NCBI RefSeq assembly: GCF_018847975.1
Contig: NZ_CP072597.1
Coordinates: 1,527,001-1,591,000, forward strand
DNA: 64,000 nucleotides
From: Lysobacter sp. K5869
GTDB taxonomy: Bacteria; Pseudomonadota; Gammaproteobacteria; Xanthomonadales; Xanthomonadaceae
Reading direction: 5' to 3'
Part shown: positions 17,761 to 25,738 of the stretch, one piece after another
Position numbering within the stretch: the stretch's first letter is position 1
How the letters are laid out: each line of letters begins with the position of its first letter
Notes under the pieces: generated by a model
Databases searched by the model: none
Told to the model about the DNA's origin: nothing
Seen by the model: the letters and a program-made list of their open reading frames with translations, nothing else
Program-made: the position numbers and the translations under genes

Positions 17761-19436
17761 GGCGTCAGGCTCAACCAGCGGCTGGCGTGGCGGTCCAGCG
17801 CATTGGGCTCGAACCCGCGCACGCGCCGCGACACCAAGTGTTTGGAGGTATAGAAATACAAGGGAATCGCGGCGTTGTCGTTGAGCAGGCGCTGTTCGGC
17901 CGCGCGCAGCCAGGCGTTGCGCGCGTCCTGCGTGGCCGCGGCGTCGGCGCGGGCGAGGCGCTCGCGGTAGCCGGCGTCGTCGTAGCCCAGCCAGTTGAGC
18001 GGGCCGTCGTTGGCGAACGCGGCGAGGAAGTTGCGCGCGTCGGGCAGGTCGCCGATCCAGCCGCCGCGGAACACCTGGGTGATCGCGCGCTGCTTGCGGT
18101 TCTGCACGAACACCTTCCATTCCTCGTTGCGCAGGCGCACCTGCACGCCGAGGGTTTGCCGCCACATCGCCGCCACCGCCAGCGACAGGCGCCGGTGCGG
18201 GGTCGAGGTGTTGTAGCGCAGTTCCAGCACGAGCGGGTTGGCGTCGGAATAGCCCGCGTGACGGTACAGCGCCCGCGCATGCGCTTCGCGCTGCGCCTGC
18301 GTCCACGCCGACCACGGCATCGCCGCGGGCGAGTAACCGGCGATGCCCGGCGGCACGATCCCGTAAGCCGGCGTTTCGCCCAGACCGGTGACGTAGCGGG
18401 TGAGCTTGTCGCGGTCGATCGCCATCGTCAGCGCGCGCCGCAGCGCCAGCGCCCGCTCGCGGCAGCGCGGGGTCGCGCAGGCGGGGCGGAACGGCGGCTT
18501 GGTCGTGTTCAAGCCGAGCCAGAACGCGCCCAGGTACGGCGACAGCCGCAGTTGTTCGCCGAAGCGCGCGCGCAGCGAAGCCAGCGGCTGCGGCGGGACG
18601 ACCTCGGTGATGTGCAGATCGCCCGCGGCGAAGCGCTGCAATTCGGCGGCGGCGTCTTCGGTGACGTGGAAGCGCACGCGTTCGAGTGCGACGCGCGCGG
18701 CGTCGTGGAAACGCGGGTTCTTCTCCACCACCAGATTCGCTTGCGGCGTCCAAGCGGCGAGGCGGTACGCGCCGTTCGACACCAAACGCCCGGGTTGCGT
18801 GTGCTGGGCGCCGTACTGCTGGACGGCCGGCAGATAGACCGGGAACGCGATCGGCAAGGTCAGCAGCGCCGGCAGCGACGCGCTGCGGGTGAGCCGGAAC
18901 TCGACGGTGCGCGGGTCCGGCGCGCTCACGCCGAGGCGTTCGGGCGGCAGTTTGCCGGCCTGCACTGCCTGGGCGCCGTCGAGCGCATCGAACAGTTCGC
19001 CGAACGGCGCCGCGGTGGCCGGGGCGAAGGCGCGGCGGAAACTGGCCACCACCTGCGCGGCGTCGAGCGGCTCGCCGTTGCTCCAGCGCAGGCCCGGGCG
19101 CAGGGCGAAGCGCCAGGTGCGGCCGTCGGCCGAGACCGTCCAGCGCTCGGCGATGCCCGGCACCAAACGGCCTTGCGCGTCCTCGGTCACCAGCCCTTCG
19201 TACAGATCGCGCAGCACGTTGCCGCAGGCGACTTCCTGGCAACGGTGCGCGTCCAGCGTGCTCGGTTCCGGCCCGTTGCCGCGTTCGAGCTGCGCCGCCG
19301 CCCCCTGCGCAGGCACGGCCGGCGCCGCCAGCGCCAGTAGCAGGGCCGAACCATAGCGTTGCAGGACGGACGTTGTTCGGCGCAAAGCGGGCTCTACACT
19401 GCCGGGGGTCTTGCGATTGTAGGCGAGCCGCCGCAT
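17757..19436 (-). CDS. Peptide ABC transporter substrate-binding protein (SBP family 5)
   Basis: An OppA/DppA-like periplasmic binding protein of about 559 residues. It shows [15 protein letters not shown] (the family 5 start of the mature domain), [21 protein letters not shown] and [16 protein letters not shown]. The hydrophobic segment [18 protein letters not shown] is the probable signal peptide but begins about 27 residues in. The 19436 start therefore gives an unusually long n-region, and a shorter start using a rare codon is possible. The region upstream is shared with the divergent glutamate-cysteine ligase promoter. It is the first gene of the overlapping SBP/VIT/permease unit. Confidence 0.85.
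   Translation of the reverse strand: MRRLAYNRKTPGSVEPALRRTTSVLQRYGSALLLALAAPAVPAQGAAAQLERGNGPEPSTLDAHRCQEVACGNVLRDLYEGLVTEDAQGRLVPGIAERWTVSADGRTWRFALRPGLRWSNGEPLDAAQVVASFRRAFAPATAAPFGELFDALDGAQAVQAGKLPPERLGVSAPDPRTVEFRLTRSASLPALLTLPIAFPVYLPAVQQYGAQHTQPGRLVSNGAYRLAAWTPQANLVVEKNPRFHDAARVALERVRFHVTEDAAAELQRFAAGDLHITEVVPPQPLASLRARFGEQLRLSPYLGAFWLGLNTTKPPFRPACATPRCRERALALRRALTMAIDRDKLTRYVTGLGETPAYGIVPPGIAGYSPAAMPWSAWTQAQREAHARALYRHAGYSDANPLVLELRYNTSTPHRRLSLAVAAMWRQTLGVQVRLRNEEWKVFVQNRKQRAITQVFRGGWIGDLPDARNFLAAFANDGPLNWLGYDDAGYRERLARADAAATQDARNAWLRAAEQRLLNDNAAIPLYFYTSKHLVSRRVRGFEPNALDRHASRWLSLTP
19373..19400 (+). promoter_or_regulatory. Predicted sigma70-type promoter for glutamate-cysteine ligase
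   Basis: TTGTTC at 19373-19378 and TACACT at 19395-19400 are separated by 16 bp. This is a plausible -35/-10 pair about 180 bp ahead of the chosen start. It overlaps the 5' end of the divergent binding-protein ORF. Confidence 0.5.
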
Positions 19437-19582
19437 ATCCAGACTCTGAAATGCTGCAAGGTAGGACCGTGGCGCCGCGCCGGTTCCCCGCCCGGGGAGT
19501 CCGGCCGCGGGCGCTGGCCGCGCTCGGCGTGGCGGCGACGCCCGGTCCCGACGACCCGAAAGTTCTGCGAAGCGAGGTGGAT

Positions 19583-20962
19583 GTGTCCGGTCCCAGTCAG
19601 GTGAAGGATCTCGAGATTCCCGACGTCAAGGGCGGCGGCCGCGCCGTGCTGATCGACTATTTGGCTTCGGGCGCGCGCCCGGATTCGGATTGGAAGATCG
19701 GCACCGAGCACGAGAAGTTCGGTTTCCGCACCGACGACCTGCGCCCGCCGACCTTCGACGGCGAGCGCGGCATCGAGGCCTTGCTCAAGGGCCTGACCCA
19801 GTTCGGCTGGGCGCCGGTGGAAGAGAACGGCCGGGTGATCGCGCTGACCCGCGATCAGGCCTCGGTCTCGCTGGAGCCGGCCGGCCAGCTGGAATTGTCC
19901 GGCGCGCCGCTGGCGACGCTGCACGACACCTGCGTGGAAGCGGCCACCCATCTGCGCGAAGTGCGCACCGTGGCCGAGCCGATGGGGCTGGGGTTCCTCG
20001 GCATGGGCTTCCAGCCCAAGTGGCGGCGCGAGGACATGCCGTGGATGCCCAAGGGCCGCTACAAGATCATGCGCGAGTACATGCCCAAGGTCGGTCATCT
20101 CGGCCTGGACATGATGACCCGCACCAGCACCGTGCAGGTCAACCTGGACGTGCGCGACGAAGCGGACATGGTCAAGAAATTCCGCGTGTCGCTGGCGCTG
20201 CAGCCGATCGCGACCGCGCTGTTCGCCGATTCGCCGTTCCTGGAAGGCCAGCCCAACGGCTATCTCTCGTACCGCTCGCACATCTGGACCGACACCGATC
20301 CCGACCGCACCGGCTTGCTCGACTTCGTGTTCGAGGACGGCTTCGGTTACGAACGCTATGTCGACTATCTGCTCGACGTGCCGATGTATTTCGTCTACCG
20401 CGACGGCCGTTACATCGATGCCAGCGGCCAGTCGTTCCGCGACTACCTGGACGCCAAGCTGCCGGCGTATCCCGATCAGCGCCCGACCTTGAAGGACTGG
20501 GCCGACCACACCACCACCGCGTTCCCGGAAGTGCGGCTGAAGAAGTACCTGGAAATGCGCGGCGCCGACTCGGGCCCGTGGAACCGGATCTGCGCGCTGT
20601 CGGCGTTCTGGGTCGGCCTGCTGTACGACGGCGAAGCCTTGGACGCGGCTTGGGATCTGGTGCTCGACTTCACCCCCGAAGAGCGTCACGCGCTGCGCGA
20701 CGGCGTCCCGCGTCATGGCCTGCACCTGCCGTTCCGCGACGGCAAGGTGCTGACGCTCGCGCGGCGCGCGCTGGAGATTTCCGCGCACGGCTTGAAGCGC
20801 CGCGCGCGCTTGAACCACAACGGCGCCGACGAATCGATCTACCTGGAGCCGCTGATGGAGTTCGTGGCGATGGGCAAGAGCCCGGCGGAGCGCAAGCTCG
20901 AGCTGTTCCACGGCGAGTGGGGCGGCGATGTGGATCGGGTGTTCAAGGAATTCGCGTACTGA
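19583..20962 (+). CDS. gshA: Glutamate-cysteine ligase, plant/proteobacterial type
   Basis: A 459-residue enzyme making gamma-glutamylcysteine, the first step of glutathione synthesis. Recognisable stretches are [62 protein letters not shown] and TVQVNLD, all typical of the plant-type family used by Xanthomonadaceae. The GTG start at 19583 (VSGPSQV) is preceded by GAGGT and gives a normal N terminus. Longer in-frame starts run through the leader and promoter. It also supplies the cofactor for the formaldehyde genes at 28885-31311. A second GTG at 19601 is a less likely start. Confidence 0.93.
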   Translation: MSGPSQVKDLEIPDVKGGGRAVLIDYLASGARPDSDWKIGTEHEKFGFRTDDLRPPTFDGERGIEALLKGLTQFGWAPVEENGRVIALTRDQASVSLEPAGQLELSGAPLATLHDTCVEAATHLREVRTVAEPMGLGFLGMGFQPKWRREDMPWMPKGRYKIMREYMPKVGHLGLDMMTRTSTVQVNLDVRDEADMVKKFRVSLALQPIATALFADSPFLEGQPNGYLSYRSHIWTDTDPDRTGLLDFVFEDGFGYERYVDYLLDVPMYFVYRDGRYIDASGQSFRDYLDAKLPAYPDQRPTLKDWADHTTTAFPEVRLKKYLEMRGADSGPWNRICALSAFWVGLLYDGEALDAAWDLVLDFTPEERHALRDGVPRHGLHLPFRDGKVLTLARRALEISAHGLKRRARLNHNGADESIYLEPLMEFVAMGKSPAERKLELFHGEWGGDVDRVFKEFAY

Positions 20963-22060
20963 GGTCTTGCCGGATCGCGGCGGCGATGATGTGTTCGTCG
21001 TAGCCGCGTTTCGCGGTCGCAGCTTGCGCAGCTCCTACAGGAGCTCCGGCCGGTTCCGTTTCCGACTGTAGGAGCTGCGCAAGCTGCGACCGCGGCAACG
21101 CAACGACGGCGAGCGTTGCCTATCAACACGACAGCAACAATCGTTGCTGTTGCCGTTCGCTTTGACGTATCTCCGAGCAAAGCCCACGCCCCGCAGCCCC
21201 GGAGGGCGTGCGCATGGATGCGCACGCGCGCCATGGGTCAGGATGACCCTTATGGCGCGGCCCCGCGCAACGCTGAGCCCTAGTGGCTCTTGATTCGAAA
21301 ACAAGGAAAGCGCCTTTCTTTGGTTACTTTCTTTGGCAAGACAAAGAAAGTGACCCGGCCGCTTGCGGACGGAACGCTTTGGATTGGAGCTTGTCTTCAC
21401 TTGTTGTTGCGTTGAAGGCAAAACCAACAGCAAAGTCAAAATGGGTTCCGGCTTTCGCCGGAATGACGGCGTGTGAGCTGCGCTTCTCGCAGGTGGCGGA
21501 CACCCTGCCCACCGTCATTCCGGCGGCGGAACACCCCACTCACCGTCATTCCGGCGAAAGCCGGAATCCATTTTGATGTTGCTTCCGCTTCCTCTCGCAA
21601 GAGCGCACGACGACAAGCGAAGATCAAACGCTTAAAGCTTTCGTCCGCAAGCGGCCGAGTTACTTTCTTTGTCTTGCCAAAGAAAGTAACCAAAGAAAGG
21701 CGCTTTCCTTGTTTTCGAATCAAGAGCCACTAAGTCCAGCACCGGGCGCGGGGCTGCGCCGTAAGGGGCATCCATGCCCCTACGGCGCACGCGCGCATCC
21801 ATGCGCGCGCCCTCCGGGGCTTTGGGGCGTGGGCCTCGGGTGGGGATGCGTCCAAGCGAAGAGCAACAGCAATTGCAACGGCAACGGCAAGATCAAAATG
21901 GATTCCGGCTTTCGCCGGAATGACGGAGCTGAAGGTTGCTGGTTTGCGGGCGGCTTCTACGGGCGGCTTCGGTAAAGAGGGCTCGTTGCGATCGAACTCC
22001 GACGCTGAGCGCAATCGCACACCAGAACGCCCGACTCCGCTCTCCAAAGCAGCGCGCTGC
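20963..22060. repeat. Gene-free 1.1-kb block of nested inverted repeats
   Basis: Four layers are visible. A GCTGCG-type REP pair has perfect 26-bp arms at 21013-21038 and 21068-21093. A long element occurs twice in opposite orientation, with left arm about 21178-21371 and right arm about 21642-21845. Inside and beyond it, ATTCCGG-family palindromes lie at about 21436-21470, 21515-21570 and 21893-21926. Short ORFs here (for example frames reading GYFLWQDKESD) are translations of the repeats and are not credited as genes. Confidence 0.85.
21282..21731. repeat. Inverted repeat with 90-bp arms
   Basis: The left arm 21282-21371 and right arm 21642-21731 are reverse complements apart from two mismatches. 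Beyond the arms both sides continue with related but more diverged sequence carrying small hairpins: GGGTCAGGATGACCC on the left and GGGGCATGGATGCCCC on the right. This looks like two inserted copies of one dispersed element, head to head. The arms contain TTACTTTCTTTGG-type AT-rich sequence that is atypical for the genome. Confidence 0.85.
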
Positions 22061-22645
22061 TTACTGCGCCGCCTCATCGAACGCAATCTGCTCCGATCCC
22101 ATCACCCGCGCCACCGCCCCCAACATCTCCAACGCCGCCTCATGCACCCGCGCCTCCGCGCTGGCGCAAGCGTCGCCCGCGACGATCACCTCGAAATCGC
22201 GATCGTGCGCATCGCGCGCCGTGGTCTGCACGCCGGTCTCGGTGCTGACTCCGCACAGCACCACCCGGGTCACGCCCGCCGCGCGCAGCCTCGCTTCCAA
22301 GGCGGTGCCGAAGAACGCGCTCACCCGCGGTTTGACGATGGCCCAGTCGCCGCTCGCCGTCTCCAGGCGCTCGTGGAAACGCGTGCCCCAATCGCCTTCG
22401 CGCAGCGCGCCCAGTTGCGCGGCGCGGCCGAACAGCGGCGAGCGCTTGGGCAGGTCGGCGTAGCCGGGCGCGAAGGCGACGCGGATCAGCACCACCGGCG
22501 CGTGCGCGGCGCGGGCGCGGCGGGATAGGGCGTTGACGCGTTCGATCAAGCCGCGCTCGCGCACTTGCGCGGCGCTGCGGGCGATCTTGCCGTCGGGGTG
22601 GACGATGTCGTTGATCGGGTCGATGACGATGAGCGCGGTGTTCAT
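22061..22645 (-). CDS. Isochorismatase-family hydrolase
   Basis: A 194-residue alpha/beta hydrolase of the isochorismatase/nicotinamidase superfamily. Asp9 (IVIDPIND) and Lys105 (IVKPRVSAF) of the catalytic triad are present. The third position, usually Cys in GVxTxxCV, is Gly138 (GVSTETGVQ). Isochorismatases such as EntB and PhzD also lack this Cys and hydrolyse vinyl ethers, while amidases need it. The ATG overlaps the stop of the upstream EamA transporter (ATGA at 22642-22645), so the two are coupled. The substrate is unknown. Confidence 0.87.
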   Translation of the reverse strand: MNTALIVIDPINDIVHPDGKIARSAAQVRERGLIERVNALSRRARAAHAPVVLIRVAFAPGYADLPKRSPLFGRAAQLGALREGDWGTRFHERLETASGDWAIVKPRVSAFFGTALEARLRAAGVTRVVLCGVSTETGVQTTARDAHDRDFEVIVAGDACASAEARVHEAALEMLGAVARVMGSEQIAFDEAAQ

Positions 22646-23601
22646 GCGGACGGTTCCGTAGCCGGGGGACGCGGCGCGCGCGCGCCGCTGCGCAGGGCGG
22701 CCACCGCGCCGGCCACGATCAGCGCCGCCCCGAACAAAGCCGAGGGCGCAGCGATGCGGCCGAACAGCAGCCAGTCGAGCAAGGCGCTGACCGGCACCGC
22801 GACGTACATCAGCGGCGCCAGAGTCGAGGCGTTGTCCATGCCACGGTAAGCCAGATCGCGCAGCGACTGATTGCCCAGGCTGCAAGCCGCCATGCCGAGC
22901 AAGGCCAGGATCAGCACCCACACCGGTTCCGACGCGGCCGTGCCGGCGAGCACCGCGCTCCACGGCGTGTGCATCGCGCCGAACGCGGCCAGCGGCAGGC
23001 TCAGCAACGACGCCTGGGTGTAGAGCTTGAACTGATTGCGCAAAGGCGGCTGGCGCTGCGCGCTGCGATAGAACAGCACCTGCGACACCGCCATCGCCAA
23101 GCCGCCGGTAAGCGCGATCAGCGCCAGCGGATCGAGCCCGCGCGCGCCCGGCCGCAGCACCGCGAGCACGCCGAGAAAGCCCAGCGCCAAACCGGCCAGC
23201 GTCGCCGGCCGCAGGCGTTCGCCGAGCCACAGCCACGCGACCAAGGGAATGAACAAGGGGCCGGTGTTGTAGAGCAGCACCGCTTGCAGCAGATCGCCTT
23301 GAGTGGCGGCGAGTACGAAGCAGACCTGGGCGATCACCGCGCACAGCGCGCGCACCCAGCCGGGCCGGTCGGCCAGCGACCATGCGGCGCGCCAGTCGGG
23401 GCCGCGCACGAAGGCGGTGAGGATCAGCGCGGGCAGGATGAAACGCCCCCAGGTCACCAGCTCCGGCGCCAGTCCGCGGGTGTAGCGGCTGAGCAGGGCG
23501 AGCAGGGCCAGCGAGGTGGAGGCGGCGGCCATCAGGCCGGCGCGCAGGAACAGGGGGCGGGAGGCGACGGGGGCCGTGGCGGTCAGCGGGGCGGTGGACA
23601 T
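22642..23601 (-). CDS. EamA-type drug/metabolite transporter
   Basis: A 319-residue inner-membrane protein with ten predicted helices arranged as two EamA repeats (first about 25-155, second about 165-300). The repeat signature appears as GFLGVLAVLRPG at the end of the first half. Such proteins export amino acids or other metabolites. It is translationally coupled to the downstream isochorismatase-family gene and divergent from a LysR regulator 66 bp away, so the three form a likely regulator/effector unit. The substrate is unknown. Confidence 0.87.
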   Translation of the reverse strand: MSTAPLTATAPVASRPLFLRAGLMAAASTSLALLALLSRYTRGLAPELVTWGRFILPALILTAFVRGPDWRAAWSLADRPGWVRALCAVIAQVCFVLAATQGDLLQAVLLYNTGPLFIPLVAWLWLGERLRPATLAGLALGFLGVLAVLRPGARGLDPLALIALTGGLAMAVSQVLFYRSAQRQPPLRNQFKLYTQASLLSLPLAAFGAMHTPWSAVLAGTAASEPVWVLILALLGMAACSLGNQSLRDLAYRGMDNASTLAPLMYVAVPVSALLDWLLFGRIAAPSALFGAALIVAGAVAALRSGARAPRPPATEPSA

Positions 23602-23636
23602 GTGGTAAATCTATCTGCCGGAATCCTTTTGAAAAA

Positions 23637-23651
23637 TCTCGTTTATCGAGA
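23637..23651. promoter_or_regulatory. Palindrome TCTCGTTTATCGAGA in LysR/EamA divergent promoter
   Basis: A perfect 5-bp inverted repeat with a 5-bp AT-rich centre, extended by flanking A/T pairs. It lies 17 bp before the LysR start in an AT-rich 66-bp spacer. It fits a LysR-type binding site for auto-regulation and activation of the EamA gene. Confidence 0.55.
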
Positions 23652-23667
23652 AAGGTGGTAAGTAAAA

Positions 23668-24618
23668 ATGACCACTAAGCCCGATCCCGAGCGCCCCGGC
23701 CCCGGCGCGGACGCGCCGGCCCGCCGCCTGCCGCCGCTGCGCGCGCTGCAGGCCTTCGCCGCCGTGGTCCGCCACGACGGCATGCGCCGCGCCGCCGAGC
23801 GCCTGCACCTGAGCCACGCCGCGCTGAGCCAGCACGTCCAGCATCTGGAAGAAGCCTTCGGCCTGCGCCTGCTCGACCGCAGCGGCGGCCGCGCGCGGCC
23901 GACGCCGTTGGGGCGCGAGTTCGGCGAAGCGCTGATCGACGGCTTCGAGCGCATCGAAGCGGCGACCGCGCGCCTGCGCCTGCGCGGCGACGAAAGCCGG
24001 CGCTTGCTGCTCGGCGCGCCGACCAGCCTCAGCGTGAGCGTGCTGTTGCCGCGGATCGAAGAGTTCTCCGCGCGCGCCGGATTCGAGCTGCAATTGTTTT
24101 GCCCCGCCGGCCCGGCCGATCTGGCCCAGGCGCGCGTGCATGCCTTGCTGATGCATCGCGATCCGCACGAACACGGCTTGCGCGGCGAGCTGTTGTTCGA
24201 GCAAGCGCTGATGCCGGTGGCCTCGCCCGCGCTGCTTGCGCGCCTGGACCCGCACCGCTGGTGGCTCGACCCGGTGCCCGGCGCGCGCCTGCTGCACGTG
24301 GTCAGCGACGGCTGGCGCGAGGACTGGCCGGCGTGGTTCGGTGCCGACACCGCGGCCTGGCCGCTGCCGCAACTGAGCCTGTCCTCGCCGATGCCGGCGA
24401 TCAGCGCGGCGCTGGCGGGGCAGGGCATCGCGCTGCTGTATCCGCGCCTGATCGCCGAGCGCCTGGCCAACGGCGAACTGATCCCGCTGCCGACGCCGCG
24501 CGCCGCGCCGGTGAAGCGCCTGTATCTGGCGTGGTTGCCGGAGGCCGAGGGCGCGGCGCGCTTGCAGTGGGTCCGCGAGTGGGTGGTGGCGTTGTTGGCC
24601 GGCGAGAACCTGGAGTAG
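23668..24618 (+). CDS. LysR-family transcriptional regulator
   Basis: A 316-residue regulator. The winged helix-turn-helix covers about residues 21-80 (LPPLRALQAFAAVVRHDG; RAAERLHLSHAALSQHVQHL), and the C-terminal co-inducer domain resembles GcvA-type members. It is divergent from the EamA/isochorismatase pair and probably controls it. A Gly/Pro/Asp-rich leader of about 18 residues precedes the DNA-binding domain. The ligand is unknown. A very strong hairpin lies just after the stop codon. Confidence 0.9.
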   Translation: MTTKPDPERPGPGADAPARRLPPLRALQAFAAVVRHDGMRRAAERLHLSHAALSQHVQHLEEAFGLRLLDRSGGRARPTPLGREFGEALIDGFERIEAATARLRLRGDESRRLLLGAPTSLSVSVLLPRIEEFSARAGFELQLFCPAGPADLAQARVHALLMHRDPHEHGLRGELLFEQALMPVASPALLARLDPHRWWLDPVPGARLLHVVSDGWREDWPAWFGADTAAWPLPQLSLSSPMPAISAALAGQGIALLYPRLIAERLANGELIPLPTPRAAPVKRLYLAWLPEAEGAARLQWVREWVVALLAGENLE

Positions 24619-24622
24619 ACGT

Positions 24623-24688
24623 TAGCGGATAGGAGTTAGGAGATAGCGAAGAGCCGGCTCTCGCTATCTCCTAACTCCTATCCGCTAT
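24623..24688. terminator. Near-perfect 31-bp hairpin between convergent genes
   Basis: AGCGGATAGGAGTTAGGAGA.. and ..TCTCCTAACTCCTATCCGCT pair over about 31 bp with one bulged base and almost no loop. It lies between the convergent LysR gene and TPR gene. No T-run is present, so it may act as a bidirectional transcription barrier or be a dispersed palindrome. Confidence 0.65.
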
Positions 24689-24699
24689 CTCCTGCTCGC

Positions 24700-25455
24700 T
24701 CACACCGCCTGCGCCCGCTTATCCAACTCGCGCAGCTTGTCCAAATCCGCCTTATGCATCTTGCGCGCGTACGCCGGCAGGCGCCGCGCCTTGGCCTGCG
24801 CTTGCTCGCACAACTCGCGCGCGCGGCCGAGTTCGCCCCAGCCGATCAGGCATTCGGCGTAGCGCGCATGCGCCTCGAAGCCGCTGCTGTAGCCGGTCAA
24901 GGCTTCGAACTCTTCCTTCGCCTTGGCCTTGTCGCCCTGCGCGGCGACCGCGCGCGCATAGGTCAGATGGCCTTCCGGCGAGCGGAAATCCGGGCGCTTG
25001 GCGATCAACTCGTCGAGCAGTTGCCGCGCCTGCGCGGATTCGCCGGCTTCCAGCAGCGCGTGGGCGAGCTTGACTTGGATGTGCGGATCCTCGCGATGCA
25101 CGCCGCTGAGCGCGGCGCGGTACAGCGGCAGCGCGTCGCCGGCGCGATCGGCGCCGAGCAATGCATCGGCCAGACGCAGGCGATTGTCGGTGGTGGCGGA
25201 GGTGTCGAACGCGTCCTGCGCCTCGCGCAGTTCGCGGCCCGGATCGAGCATGCGCCGCACGTTGCCGACCAGGGCGCGGCCGTGGCGGCTGTGGCGCTGT
25301 TCGGGCAGCCAGATCGCGAACGCGTACACGACGCTGCCCAGCAGCGGGAACATGAAAAGAATCATCAGCCAGTAGCGGTCCTGGCCGCTGCGCACGGCGT
25401 GCACGGCGAAACACAGGGCGACGACGACGTGCAATCCGAGGCCGAGATACGGCAT
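24700..25455 (-). CDS. TPR-containing membrane protein
   Basis: A 251-residue protein. The start at 25455 gives MPYLGLGLHVVVALCFAVHA, the first of two transmembrane helices (about 2-20 and 28-47) in the pattern of small phospholipase-D N-terminal-like membrane domains. From about 80 onward there are degenerate tetratricopeptide repeats (for example NRLRLADALLGADRAGDALPLY, ARQLLDELIAKRPDF). It is probably a membrane-tethered scaffold in the cytoplasm. The function is not recognised. It is divergent from PEP carboxylase across 283 bp. Confidence 0.75.
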   Translation of the reverse strand: MPYLGLGLHVVVALCFAVHAVRSGQDRYWLMILFMFPLLGSVVYAFAIWLPEQRHSRHGRALVGNVRRMLDPGRELREAQDAFDTSATTDNRLRLADALLGADRAGDALPLYRAALSGVHREDPHIQVKLAHALLEAGESAQARQLLDELIAKRPDFRSPEGHLTYARAVAAQGDKAKAKEEFEALTGYSSGFEAHARYAECLIGWGELGRARELCEQAQAKARRLPAYARKMHKADLDKLRELDKRAQAV

Positions 25456-25738
25456 GACGCGGTCCTTGCGAGCGGGGCGGGCGGCGGAAAGTGCGACAGT
25501 GTCCGCGTTGCGCTCGCCGCGCGCCAGTGGGGCGCGCGCCGTCGGTCGTCGGATCGGCGGCGCGCAGGCCATCGGGCTGTCATGCGCGTGTCGTGCGACC
25601 GTCGCACGCGAGCCCGCATGCCTTGCGCACGAGCGGGCGCGCGGCCGCCGCGCGCCGGGCCCGCGGTGGTTTCAACTGCAACCAAGTCGTCCGCCGCGCT
25701 TGCTGCAATGCACAAGCCACTGCGCTAGCCTTGGTCGG

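Noticed and set aside
21283-21733. Short ORFs reading GYFLWQDKESD and similar
   Set aside because: They lie wholly inside the inverted repeat arms and arise on both strands from the same repeat, so they are not credible genes.
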